This document shows positions 28,286-36,611 of a DNA stretch of 36,611 bases, piece after piece. Position 1 is the first letter of the stretch; each line of letters starts with the position of its first letter. A program made the translations under genes and the position numbers. The notes beneath the pieces were generated by a model. The model saw nothing but the letters and a program-made list of their open reading frames with translations. It was not told the origin of the DNA and made no database searches. The stretch comes from Candidatus Acidiferrales bacterium (GTDB lineage Bacteria; Acidobacteriota; Terriglobia; Acidiferrales; UBA7541): positions 1-36,611 of the forward strand of contig JARLGK010000063.1 in NCBI GenBank assembly GCA_031296075.1. Reading direction: 5' to 3'.

Positions 28286-29773
28286 CTAATTAAACTGGCG
28301 CCGCGGCATGCGGCCCGAAGGCTCGCGCGGTTCGCGCGGTTCAGGTGTCTTGCGCGTTTCGGCGAAGAAACCGCGTTCCTCGCTTCGGTTGACGCGCTTG
28401 TGCGCCCAGAGTCCCTCAAGAATAAACTCGGCCGCGCTTGACTGGATGGCGGCATCGTCCTTGGAACGAACACCAAGCGTTTCCAGGTGTTCGAAAAGGC
28501 CCTGAATCTTCTTGAGCTGGCCCAGCAGCTCGCCGCTGGCTGCATTCGCCGGCACCTTCAGCTCTCCGCCGATTTCAAACCACTGCACAACTTCCTGAAA
28601 GTTCACATCCTTGAAATATTTGGTGAAGGTCTTGCCGATGGCGGCGCGAATCAGTTCCCGCGCGATGTTGTCCGCGCCCCGCATTTCGCCCTCGTACTCG
28701 AGTTCGAACTTCCCGGTCATCGAGGGTATGGCGGCGTACACGTCGGATACCCGTGCGACCACGGCGGAATCATGGCTGCGCACGGCGCGCTGCTCCGCGC
28801 TGCTGAGCACGTTTTCGAGCGTGCTGATCGGCAACCGCTGGCTGACGCCGGAGCGGCGGTCCACGCGCTTATCCTCGCGAGCCTGAAACGCCACTTCCTC
28901 GACGATCTCGCGAATGTATTCCGGCACCTGCACGTGGCGCTTGCCGTCGCGGTTCGTCCACGATTCCTGCGCCGTGATGGCCATGCCCTCGGCCACGGTC
29001 GCAGGGTAGTGGGTGCGAATTTCGGAGCCGACCCGGTCCTTCAGGGGAGTGATGATCTTTCCGCGCGCGGTATAGTCCTCCGGATTCGCGGTAAACACGG
29101 GCAGCACGTCCAGCGCCATCCGCACGGGATAGCCCTTAATCTGGATGTCGCCCTCTTGCATGATATTGAACAGGCCGACCTGAATTTTCCCGGCGAGATC
29201 GGGCAGTTCGTTGATGGCAAAAATACCGCGATTGGCGCGGGGCAGCAGGCCGTAGTGGATGGTCAGCTCGTCGGAAAGATTTCGTCCCCCGCGCGCGGCC
29301 TTGATCGGGTCCACGTAGCCGATCATGTCCGCAATCGTAACGTCGGGCGTGGCGAGCTTTTCCACGTATCGCTGGTCGCGGCCAAGCCAGGAAATCGGCG
29401 TGGCATCGCCCTCCGCGGCGATTCGCTCGCGGCAGACGCGGCAGATCGGGCGATACGGGTTGTCGTTGATCTCGCAGCCGGCGACGACGGGAATCTGCGG
29501 ATCGAGAAACGCAACCAGGCCGCGGAGAATGCGCGACTTGGCCTGTCCGCGCAATCCGAGCAAAATGAAATGATGGCGCGAGAGCACGGCATTGGTGATC
29601 TGCGGGATCACCGTGTCGTCGTAGCCATGAACCCCCGGGAATATGGGCTCGCCCTTTTCGAGCTTCTGCAGGAGATTCTCGCGGAGCTCCTGCCGGACCG
29701 TCCGCTGCGCCATCTTTTCTTCTGACCAGGGACTGCGGCGAAGGTCGCCCAAGTTTTTCGGTTGTGGACTCAT
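28286..29773 (-). CDS. Magnesium-chelatase/MoxR-like AAA+ ATPase with atypical Walker motifs
   Basis: HHFILLGLRGQAKSRILRGLVAFLD...TIHYGLLPRANRGIFAINELPDLAGKIQVGLFNIMQEGDIQIKGYPVRMALDVLPVFTANPEDYTARGKIITPLKDRVGSEIRTHYP. Confidence 0.9.
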   Translation of the reverse strand: MSPQPKNLGDLRRSPWSEEKMAQRTVRQELRENLLQKLEKGEPIFPGVHGYDDTVIPQITNAVLSRHHFILLGLRGQAKSRILRGLVAFLDPQIPVVAGCEINDNPYRPICRVCRERIAAEGDATPISWLGRDQRYVEKLATPDVTIADMIGYVDPIKAARGGRNLSDELTIHYGLLPRANRGIFAINELPDLAGKIQVGLFNIMQEGDIQIKGYPVRMALDVLPVFTANPEDYTARGKIITPLKDRVGSEIRTHYPATVAEGMAITAQESWTNRDGKRHVQVPEYIREIVEEVAFQAREDKRVDRRSGVSQRLPISTLENVLSSAEQRAVRSHDSAVVARVSDVYAAIPSMTGKFELEYEGEMRGADNIARELIRAAIGKTFTKYFKDVNFQEVVQWFEIGGELKVPANAASGELLGQLKKIQGLFEHLETLGVRSKDDAAIQSSAAEFILEGLWAHKRVNRSEERGFFAETRKTPEPREPREPSGRMPRRQFN

Positions 29774-29825
29774 TCGGTCACCAATTCCTCATGAAGGCGC
29801 GAAACCCGTTCCATGCGACCACGCC

Positions 29826-29831
29826 ATTATA
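29826..29831 (-). promoter_or_regulatory. Candidate -10 element (TATAAT) for the AAA+/VWA pair
   Basis: Perfect TATAAT on the minus strand in the 132-nt gap upstream of the AAA+ gene start (29773); no convincing -35. Confidence 0.3.
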
Positions 29832-29905
29832 GTGGAACGCAACGCGCAGGCATAATTTGGATTATCTTGCTCGGTGGAGAGTTGCCAGGCGCCTCGGCCG
29901 CGCAA

Positions 29906-30529
29906 TCAGTTCAGGGTGTGGCCATTTCCGCCTGAGAGTTTGCGCGTGCGCTGCACGGCCACGAGCTTTGGGAGAAATCGCTCCATCCAGCGCAGCACAA
30001 ACTCGCGCCGGTCGTGCTGCGAGCGCATCTCGAGCAGTGCTTGCCTCTTCTCCAGCTCCATCGGCAGGAGAGCCGCCATGCGGTACGCGAGTGTTCCTGT
30101 CTCTTCCGCCGCCACGTCCATCCAGGGTCTTCCGAAAAGAACCGCGTGGCATTTCTCAAAGATCTGGAGGAGCTGTGCTTCCTGTTCGACATCGTGAGCA
30201 GGAGCGCCATCCTGCACATAATCGACCGCGCCTTCGTAGTATTCCTTCTCGTCGAACAACTCCGTCAGGTGAAAGACGTCCCGACCTTTCGTCAGGATGT
30301 CCATTCGACCGTCGGGATAATCTCTGAGCTTTTGGACGATCTCCGCTGTGCAGCCCACTGCCGCCACGGACTGATTCGCGGCCAAAATCATCCCGAATTC
30401 GAGCTTTTCTTCGAGGCATCGCGCAATCATCAGCTTGTATCGCGGTTCAAAGATGTGGAGGGGAAATTCCGAGCCTGGCATCAGCACCACGTCGAGCGGA
30501 AATAGCGGAATGCGGTTTGGTCTCTGCAT
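29906..30529 (-). CDS. LON peptidase substrate-binding-domain protein
   Basis: NRIPLFPLDVVLMPGSEFPLHIFEPRYKLMIARCLEEKLEFGMIL...GRMDILTKGRDVFHL. Confidence 0.9.
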   Translation of the reverse strand: MQRPNRIPLFPLDVVLMPGSEFPLHIFEPRYKLMIARCLEEKLEFGMILAANQSVAAVGCTAEIVQKLRDYPDGRMDILTKGRDVFHLTELFDEKEYYEGAVDYVQDGAPAHDVEQEAQLLQIFEKCHAVLFGRPWMDVAAEETGTLAYRMAALLPMELEKRQALLEMRSQHDRREFVLRWMERFLPKLVAVQRTRKLSGGNGHTLN

Positions 30530-30556
30530 GTGCTGCGGTTTCGCCGCGATGTGGGA

Positions 30557-30880
30557 CTAGCGCAGCAGCGTCAGCGCCGCTTGCATTTCGTCCCGCGCGT
30601 GCATGTCTCCCGCTTTTTGAGCGACTACGATGCCATCGGAAAGGAGTTTCCGCGCCTCATCGAGCCGCCCGAGGCGCGAAAGGAGCTGGCCGAATTGGAA
30701 GTATCCCGCGGAATAATCGGGATTGGATTCGAGGAGCTTGTGAAAGTGGCCAGCGGCGGCGGAATCATCCCCCAGCTTCACGCACTCAAGCGCTAGACCA
30801 TATCGCGCGAACGCGTCGCCCGGTTTCTGGGCGACGAATTGCTCGAGAAGTTCACGGCGCGACTTCTGTGGGCTGACCAT
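30557..30880 (-). CDS. Small TPR-repeat protein
   Basis: MVSPQKSRRELLEQFVAQKPGDAFARYGLALECVKLGDDSAAAGHFHKLLESNPDYSAGYFQFGQLLSRLGRLDEARKLLSDGI: TPR spacing. Start at 30880 rather than 31225. Confidence 0.82.
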   Translation of the reverse strand: MVSPQKSRRELLEQFVAQKPGDAFARYGLALECVKLGDDSAAAGHFHKLLESNPDYSAGYFQFGQLLSRLGRLDEARKLLSDGIVVAQKAGDMHARDEMQAALTLLR

Positions 30881-30902
30881 GGGTTGCACAGGAGCATTAT
30901 AC

Positions 30903-32285
30903 TCATTTTGCAACCCCGTCGCGCAAATAGGCCCTCGCGGCTTCGGCCGTCTGGGAGCCTCGATCCACGCATTTTCCGATGGAGGGACCCTCCAGGTAGT
31001 TCCCGGCAAAGTGGAGGCCTGGAATCGCGCGTTCGCTCTCGCGAACCGTCTCCACGACATGGCCGTGGCCGAGGTTGTATTGCGGAAGAGCCTTCGGATG
31101 CTTCCAAACTCTCGAAACGACGGGCTGGCCGGTAATGTCGAGTATTCGCGCATTCTCTTTATGTACGATGGCCTCGATTTCCTCGTCCTGCATCGCCACG
31201 ATTGCCGGGTCGGTCGCGCCGCCAATGAAACTAGTCAGCGTGACTCGTCCTTCGCCGCCCCGGTCGGGAAACAGCGACGAATTCCAAACCGTCCCGAGCG
31301 TCCGAATCTTTTCGCTGCGCGGAATGAGGACTCCGAAACCATCCAGGACCGTACCGACCTGCTTGGCATAGTATCCCGCGGTTACGACGGCTACCCCGGC
31401 ATACGCGACTCCCGAAAGCGCGCGCGAGAGCGGCGCCGAAATTGCGGCGGTCAGGTGCGAGGCGACGTAGGCCGGAGTGGCGATCACGACAGCCATCGCG
31501 TCAATCGAATCCGTCCGGCCATTTTGCGTGAAGCGAATTTGATAGCGGCCCGAGGCGTTTCCATCGGTCTTGGTGAGCGTGTCCACACGCGCGCCCAGCC
31601 GCGTGCTTTCGCCGAGCTTCGCAGCCAGAGTCCGCGTCAGCATCGCCAGGCCGTGGTGAAACGAACAGAGCGGCGGATGACCTTGCCCCGCGCCCTTGGC
31701 AGGCCGCGACTTCATCGCCCCGCGCAGGATGCTCCCATACGATCGCTCCCACTCGTCGAGTGAAGGAAACGCCGCGCGCAGGCTCAGCTTCTCCGGATCG
31801 CCCGCGTACACCCCCGAAACGAACGGCGCCACGAGGTATTCCAAAATCTCGTGCCCAAACTTGCGCCGAACGAATTGCGCGACCGATTCCTCTTCCGTCG
31901 GCGGCTTCGTCGTACGCAGCGCCTCCGACGCAACCCTCCACCGCGTGCCGACTCCCAGCAGGGAACTGGTCAGCACGGCCTGCGGCGACATGGGAATCTT
32001 TTCGAGGCGCCCATTGCGCAACACGTAGCGCGGGAGGCGCGGGTCGGCCTGGCATAGATCGACTTCAAGTCCCAGCTCCCGGATCAGATCGAGCACGGAG
32101 TCCGTGCCCTGAAAGCTTTGCGGTCCGGTCTCGAACAGGAAACCGTCCTGCTGCACCGTCCCGATGAGTCCGCCGGCGGTTTGCTCGGCCTCCAGCAGCG
32201 TGACCGGCACGCCCAACTGCCACAGCCGGTATGCGCATGCGAGACCCGAAATCCCCCCGCCGATTACGGCAACTTGCGTGTTCAT
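30903..32285 (-). CDS. hemG: Oxygen-dependent (FAD) protoporphyrinogen/coproporphyrinogen oxidase, HemY/HemG type
   Basis: MNTQVAVIGGGISGLACAYRLWQLGVPVTLLEAEQTAGGLIGTVQQDGFLFETGPQSF...LHFAGNYLEGPSIGKCVDRGSQTA. Confidence 0.93.
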   Translation of the reverse strand: MNTQVAVIGGGISGLACAYRLWQLGVPVTLLEAEQTAGGLIGTVQQDGFLFETGPQSFQGTDSVLDLIRELGLEVDLCQADPRLPRYVLRNGRLEKIPMSPQAVLTSSLLGVGTRWRVASEALRTTKPPTEEESVAQFVRRKFGHEILEYLVAPFVSGVYAGDPEKLSLRAAFPSLDEWERSYGSILRGAMKSRPAKGAGQGHPPLCSFHHGLAMLTRTLAAKLGESTRLGARVDTLTKTDGNASGRYQIRFTQNGRTDSIDAMAVVIATPAYVASHLTAAISAPLSRALSGVAYAGVAVVTAGYYAKQVGTVLDGFGVLIPRSEKIRTLGTVWNSSLFPDRGGEGRVTLTSFIGGATDPAIVAMQDEEIEAIVHKENARILDITGQPVVSRVWKHPKALPQYNLGHGHVVETVRESERAIPGLHFAGNYLEGPSIGKCVDRGSQTAEAARAYLRDGVAK

Positions 32286-32301
32286 GGGATTCCCGCCGCG
32301 C

Positions 32302-33714
32302 TCACAGCGTTTTCGAAAACAGGGGCTTCTGGTCCATCTTCTGTTCCTCGATGTAACGGTCGAATACCATCGCGACGTTGCGGATGAAGATGCGGCCGAG
32401 CGGCGTGACGCGGATTTCGTCGCGGTCGAGAATCACCAATCCGTCGGCGGATGGCTCGGCAAGCCGCGCCATCTCCGGGGCGAAGTATTCATCGAATGAA
32501 ATCGAGAATTCGCGCTCGACCTCTCGCTTGGGTATGACCGTGTGGCAGAGCAGCCGGCCGATCACGGCGCGGCGCAACAAGTCGTCCGCAGAGAGCCGGT
32601 ATCCCCGCATCGTCGCGATCCCGCGCTCCGCCACCGCCGTTTGATACGCCGGAATCTCGCGCCGATTTTGCGCGTAAGCTTCGCCAACGGAACTGATCGC
32701 GCTCACTCCCATTCCGTAAAGATCCGCGCCGGCCTTCGTTGTGTAGCCCTGAAAATTCCGGTGGAGCGTGCGGTTCCGCTGCGCCATCGCAAGTTCGTCT
32801 CCCGGCCGCGAGAAATGATCCATGCCGATGTAGAGATATCCGGCGTCGAGAAATCGTGCGAGCCCGGCGCGAAAGATCTGGAATTTCTCGCGCCCCTCCG
32901 GCAGGTGCGTTGCGAACGCGCCCTGCTGCTTCCGCAGCCAAGGCACGTGCGCGTAGCTGAACATGGCCACGCGGTCCGGCGCGAGCGTCAGCACCTGGTC
33001 AATCGTCGCTTGAAAAGTCGAAGCGGTCTGATACGGCAAGCCGTAGATCAAATCCACGCTCAGGCTCTCGAACCCCAATTCGCGCGAGGCGATAATCAGG
33101 TCGCGCGTCATTTCGTAAGGCTGGATGCGCCGGATCGTCTCCTGCACCTTCGGCTGAAAATCCTGGATGCCCATGCTCAGCCGGTTGAATCCGAGCCGCC
33201 GCAGCGATTCCAAATGCGCCCGGCTGGTTACGCGCGGGTCCACTTCGATTCCAATTTCGGCGTCCGGCGCGAACGAAAAGCGCTCGCGCGCGTGCCCGAA
33301 GAGATCCTCCATCTGTGCGGGCGTCAGGTAGGTCGGCGTGCCGCCGCCCCAGTGGAACTGAATCACCGGCCGCTTCTTCGAGACCAGCCCCGCTACATGC
33401 TCGATCTCGTGCTTCAGCGCGGCGAGATAGGGTATCGCGACGCTCTTATCCTTCTGGATCGAGACGTTGCACGCGCAAAAAAGGCACAGGCTCTCGCAGA
33501 AGGGAAGATGCATGTAGAGCGACAGCGGCGTGGCGAGCTCCTCCGCGCGCGAATACGACTTCTCGAGGTCGCCCGGGCCGAAGTCGTCCTTCCACACGGG
33601 CGCGGTTGGGTAGCTCGTGTATCGAGGGCCGGGCCGATTGTATTTCTCCAGCAGTTCTTCGGAGACTGCACCGATCTCGATCTTGCCGCCGTGTTCCTCT
33701 TTCACGTCGCTCAT
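32302..33714 (-). CDS. hemN: Oxygen-independent coproporphyrinogen III oxidase (radical SAM)
   Basis: KYNRPGPRYTSYPTAPVW; CESLCLFCACN (Cx3Cx2C); HWGGGTPTYLTPAQM; VDLIYGLPYQT. Confidence 0.95.
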   Translation of the reverse strand: MSDVKEEHGGKIEIGAVSEELLEKYNRPGPRYTSYPTAPVWKDDFGPGDLEKSYSRAEELATPLSLYMHLPFCESLCLFCACNVSIQKDKSVAIPYLAALKHEIEHVAGLVSKKRPVIQFHWGGGTPTYLTPAQMEDLFGHARERFSFAPDAEIGIEVDPRVTSRAHLESLRRLGFNRLSMGIQDFQPKVQETIRRIQPYEMTRDLIIASRELGFESLSVDLIYGLPYQTASTFQATIDQVLTLAPDRVAMFSYAHVPWLRKQQGAFATHLPEGREKFQIFRAGLARFLDAGYLYIGMDHFSRPGDELAMAQRNRTLHRNFQGYTTKAGADLYGMGVSAISSVGEAYAQNRREIPAYQTAVAERGIATMRGYRLSADDLLRRAVIGRLLCHTVIPKREVEREFSISFDEYFAPEMARLAEPSADGLVILDRDEIRVTPLGRIFIRNVAMVFDRYIEEQKMDQKPLFSKTL

Positions 33715-34775
33715 GGCCGCGCCGCCATCATCGCTGCTTTTCCCGCTTGCACGAACGCCCGGGCGCTCTCGACCGGCGTGTTTGGCAAAATGCCGTGCCC
33801 GAGGTTGAGTATGTGTCCCGCGCCGCTGGTCTTTTCGATCGCCTCTCGCGCCGCCCGGCGAATTTCATCCACAGGCCCAAGCAAAATGGACGGGTCCACG
33901 TTTCCTTGCAGCGCCACGCGGTGGCCGAGCTTTCTACGCGCCTCCGCGAGGTCCGTGTTCCAATCGACGCTCAGTACATCCGCGCCCGCCTGCGCCATGC
34001 TGTCCAGGTGCCTCGCCGAGCCTTTCGCGAACAGTATCTTCGGCACACTCTCTCCGTTTAGCGCCTGCAAAACCATCTGCGTCGCAGGGAGCTCGAACGC
34101 GTCGTACTCGTCGGTCGACAGCTCACCAGCCCAAGTATCGAATAGCTGCACCACGGCCGCTCCCGCGGCGATCTGCGCCTTCAAATACTCCGCGGTCGAG
34201 CGGGCGATTCGTTCCAATAAATCGCGCACGACTTGCGGTTCCTCGCGCAACATCTGCTTCGCGCCCGAAATATCGCCGCGGGTGCGCCCTTCGATCATAT
34301 AGCAGGCCAGCGTCCACGGCGCGGCCGCAAACCCGATCACGGGCACTTGCGGCCCCGCTTCCTTGCAAATGGCTCGTATGGCGTCGCCGACAAAACGAGT
34401 CTCGCGCTCGGGATCAAATTCACGCAGCCGCGCAACGGCCCCCGCGTCGCGCACCGGATTCGACAGCACCGGCCCGGAATCGGGCACGTCGAGAGGCATG
34501 CCCATGGCCTCGGCGACGATCAATATGTCCGAGAAGACAATGATCGCGTCCACGCCCAGCACGCGATACGGCTGGATGGACACCTCCGCCGACAGCGCCG
34601 GCGTCTTGCAGATTTCGAGGAAAGTATGCCGCGCGCGGACGGCCTGATATTCGGGAAGGTAGCGTCCCGCCTGGCGCATGATCCACACCGGCACGCGCTC
34701 GGTTGGCTCGAACCGGCATGCTCGCAGAAACAGTTCCTTCGTGTTTTCGGCGCTCTGCGTCATCGGAGTGGGCAT
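33711..34775 (-). CDS. hemE: Uroporphyrinogen decarboxylase
   Basis: FLRACRFEPTERVPVWIMRQAGRYLPEYQAVRARHTFLEICKTP...IVFSDILIVAEAMGMPLD...NLGHGILPNTPVE. ATGA overlap with hemN. Confidence 0.97.
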   Translation of the reverse strand: MPTPMTQSAENTKELFLRACRFEPTERVPVWIMRQAGRYLPEYQAVRARHTFLEICKTPALSAEVSIQPYRVLGVDAIIVFSDILIVAEAMGMPLDVPDSGPVLSNPVRDAGAVARLREFDPERETRFVGDAIRAICKEAGPQVPVIGFAAAPWTLACYMIEGRTRGDISGAKQMLREEPQVVRDLLERIARSTAEYLKAQIAAGAAVVQLFDTWAGELSTDEYDAFELPATQMVLQALNGESVPKILFAKGSARHLDSMAQAGADVLSVDWNTDLAEARRKLGHRVALQGNVDPSILLGPVDEIRRAAREAIEKTSGAGHILNLGHGILPNTPVESARAFVQAGKAAMMAARP

Positions 34776-34851
34776 TTCTTAATCATCATAGCAGAAGGGC
34801 CTTAGGGCACGCATTATCCGCAGGGACAGTAGCCTCCGCGATGATTGGCGG

Positions 34852-34857
34852 TATAAT
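34852..34857 (+). promoter_or_regulatory. Candidate -10 element (TATAAT) for the ccsA/hemX-hemA transcript
   Basis: Perfect TATAAT 25 nt upstream of ATG 34883 in the divergent hemE/ccsA gap; -35 not obvious. Confidence 0.4.
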
Positions 34858-34882
34858 CCTTTGAGCGAATTGGGCGCTCTCG

Positions 34883-35698
34883 ATGCTAAATCACATGGGC
34901 TACGTGAGTCTCGCACTCTATGCCGCGAGCTTTCTCGTCTACGCGCGGCTCCTCTATGCCCCGAAGATCTGGCTGGGACGCCTGGCCACGCTTCTCCTCG
35001 CGGGAGGAATCGTCGCCCACTATTTCGCCTTGCTGGAACGCTCGATGGGCACTCATACGGTGCCATACGACGACCTCTACGGTTCGATGTCGCTTTTCGC
35101 CTGGCTTTTGGGCCTTACCTATCTCGGTTTGGAACTGTTCCATCGCCAGCGTTCGGTGGGCGCGTTCGTAACGCTGCTTCTGTTTGCATGGATGGCGATC
35201 CTGGGCTGGCTTGCGCCTCACGAAATGCCGTCATTACCGCCTGCGCGTGGGCCGCTTTTCGCCTTTCACGTGACCTTGAACACCTGGGCGTATGCTGCGT
35301 TTGCCCTCTCGTTCGTCCTGAGCCTTGTTTACCTGGTGCAGGACCGCGTGCTGCGTTCGCACCGCCCCGGCGCGCCCTTTTGGCGGTTTCCCGCGCTCGA
35401 CGTGCTCGATCGGATGTCGCGCAGCAGCGTTTTCGTGGGACTCGCGGCACTTGCATTCGGCGTGGCGAGCGGACTGGTCTGGGAGCACCGCCTGACCGGC
35501 ATGTACGCCTGGGGCGATCCCAAAGTCATCGTCACCCTCTTGATCGTGGGCGTTTACATCGCCTACCTGTTTCTTTCGCGCACCTCAGGATGGCGGGGCG
35601 CCCGCGCCGCACGTATCTGCACCCTGAATTTCGCGATCGTACTTTTCAGCTACACGCTGGTGAATTTGTATCTCACAAGGTTCCACCGCTTCTTCTGA
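34883..35698 (+). CDS. CcsA/HemX-like cytochrome c assembly membrane protein
   Basis: Multi-TM protein; FAFHVTLNTWAYAAFALSFVLSLVYLVQDR...WGDPKVIVTLLIVGVYIAYLFLSRTSGWRGARAARI; directly upstream of hemA. Confidence 0.88.
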   Translation: MLNHMGYVSLALYAASFLVYARLLYAPKIWLGRLATLLLAGGIVAHYFALLERSMGTHTVPYDDLYGSMSLFAWLLGLTYLGLELFHRQRSVGAFVTLLLFAWMAILGWLAPHEMPSLPPARGPLFAFHVTLNTWAYAAFALSFVLSLVYLVQDRVLRSHRPGAPFWRFPALDVLDRMSRSSVFVGLAALAFGVASGLVWEHRLTGMYAWGDPKVIVTLLIVGVYIAYLFLSRTSGWRGARAARICTLNFAIVLFSYTLVNLYLTRFHRFF

Positions 35699-36611
35699 TG
35701 GCTATTGCTTCCAACACGAAAACTCCTGCGGCCAGCCGCGCAACCGGGGGCATACGCGTCGCGCTGATTGGCTGCAGCCATCGCACGGCCCCCGTCGAAC
35801 TTCGCGAGCGCGTGGCTTTCACCGCCGAGCAGGCGCTGGACGCGGCCGGCGAGTTGCGTCGCCGGGGCATCCTAGAGGAAGCAGTCGTTCTCTCCACATG
35901 CAATCGCAGCGAGCTCTATGGCGTGCCGGCCGCCACGGATTCCGCCGTCACGGAGGAAATGGAAGAATTTCTCACCTCGTTCCACGGCATCTCGCGCACC
36001 GAGCTGGATGGCCGCCTGTATCGCTGGGAGGGCACCGACGCCGTCCGCCATCTTTACCGCGTTGCCGCCGGATTGGATTCGATGCTGCTCGGTGAAGCTG
36101 AAATACTGGGCCAGCTTCGCACCGCTTACGGGCAGGCGCTCGATCACGGTTCCACCGGCCCGGTCCTGAATCGCGCTTTTCAAGGCGCGCTCGAAGTCGG
36201 AAAACGCGTCCGCGCGGAAACCGAAGTCGGCGCGCGGCCCATGTCTGTCGCGCTCGCGGGCACAAAACTCGCCGAACGAGTCTTTGGCAATCTGAAGGGC
36301 CACGCCGCGCTGATTGTCGGCGCCGGTGCTGTTGCCGAACAAGTCGTCGAGCATCTCCGAAGCCGCGGAATCGGCAGCCTGCGCGTCGTCAATCGTTCGC
36401 ACGACCACGCCACCGAACTCGCGCAACGCATGGGCGGAGAAGCCGTCAGGTGGGAATTGCTGGAAAAGGTTCTGGCGGCGCCCGATATCATCGTCACGTC
36501 GGTCTCCAGCACCGGCCCGGTGTTGACGCGCGAGATGCTGGACCGCTCGATCGCCGCCCGCGGCGGACGGCCCGTGTTCGTAGTTGACCTCGGTGTTCCG
36601 CGCAACGTGGC
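35698..36611 (+). CDS. hemA: Glutamyl-tRNA reductase, truncated at right window edge
   Basis: MAIASNTKTPAASRATGGIRVALIGCSHRTAPVELRERVAF...VVLSTCNRSELYGV...LDSMLLGEAEILGQLRTAY...VGAGAVAEQVVEHLRSRG...FVVDLGVPRNVA. TGATG overlap with the previous gene; absent from the ORF track because no stop lies in the window. Confidence 0.96.
   Translation, partial: MAIASNTKTPAASRATGGIRVALIGCSHRTAPVELRERVAFTAEQALDAAGELRRRGILEEAVVLSTCNRSELYGVPAATDSAVTEEMEEFLTSFHGISRTELDGRLYRWEGTDAVRHLYRVAAGLDSMLLGEAEILGQLRTAYGQALDHGSTGPVLNRAFQGALEVGKRVRAETEVGARPMSVALAGTKLAERVFGNLKGHAALIVGAGAVAEQVVEHLRSRGIGSLRVVNRSHDHATELAQRMGGEAVRWELLEKVLAAPDIIVTSVSSTGPVLTREMLDRSIAARGGRPVFVVDLGVPRNV

Noticed and set aside
28487-29725. 412-aa plus-strand ORF antisense to the AAA+ gene
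   Set aside because: His/Asp/Arg-rich shadow composition (HVHVAL..., HDIEQ...) with no family signature; the minus-strand AAA+ reading is well supported.
32542-34302. 586-aa plus-strand ORF antisense to hemN/hemE
   Set aside because: Spans the junction of two well-supported minus-strand genes and has shadow-ORF composition.
1-36611. CRISPR array, rRNA, insertion sequence or prophage module
   Set aside because: No regularly spaced repeats, rRNA-like sequence, IS transposase or phage structural genes seen; the only mobile-element signal is the integrase remnant at the left end.

Overview
High-GC bacterial window, probably Acidobacteriota (inferred from gene content and order only). From left to right: (i) a truncated secreted DUF4440/SnoaL-like gene at the left edge, then a rearranged tyrosine-integrase remnant whose halves lie head-to-head on opposite strands, next to a tRNA-Gly(CCC); (ii) on the minus strand, a MacA-like adaptor, a MacB/FtsX-like permease and a small secreted protein; (iii) a UbiD-family decarboxylase; (iv) a type IV pilus operon pilMNOPQ followed by an Xaa-Pro peptidase, accB, accC and thiE; (v) two APC-family permeases, a HAMP/SpoIIE-type phosphatase, nnrDE, tsaE, convergent fabI, and a small Cys/His-motif membrane protein; (vi) an 834-aa protein with a divergent class III nucleotide-cyclase-like domain, followed by a 53-aa basic ORF absent from the ORF track; (vii) a VWA protein and an atypical Mg-chelatase/MoxR-like AAA+ ATPase; (viii) a LON-domain protein, a TPR protein, hemG/hemY, hemN and hemE on the minus strand, diverging from a CcsA/HemX-like gene and a right-truncated hemA. 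Best leads are the cyclase-like protein with its small neighbour, the terminator-like hairpin overlapping the start of the peptidase gene, the inverted integrase junction, and the atypical AAA+/VWA pair. All calls are from reading the sequence and recalled family motifs; no database search was run.
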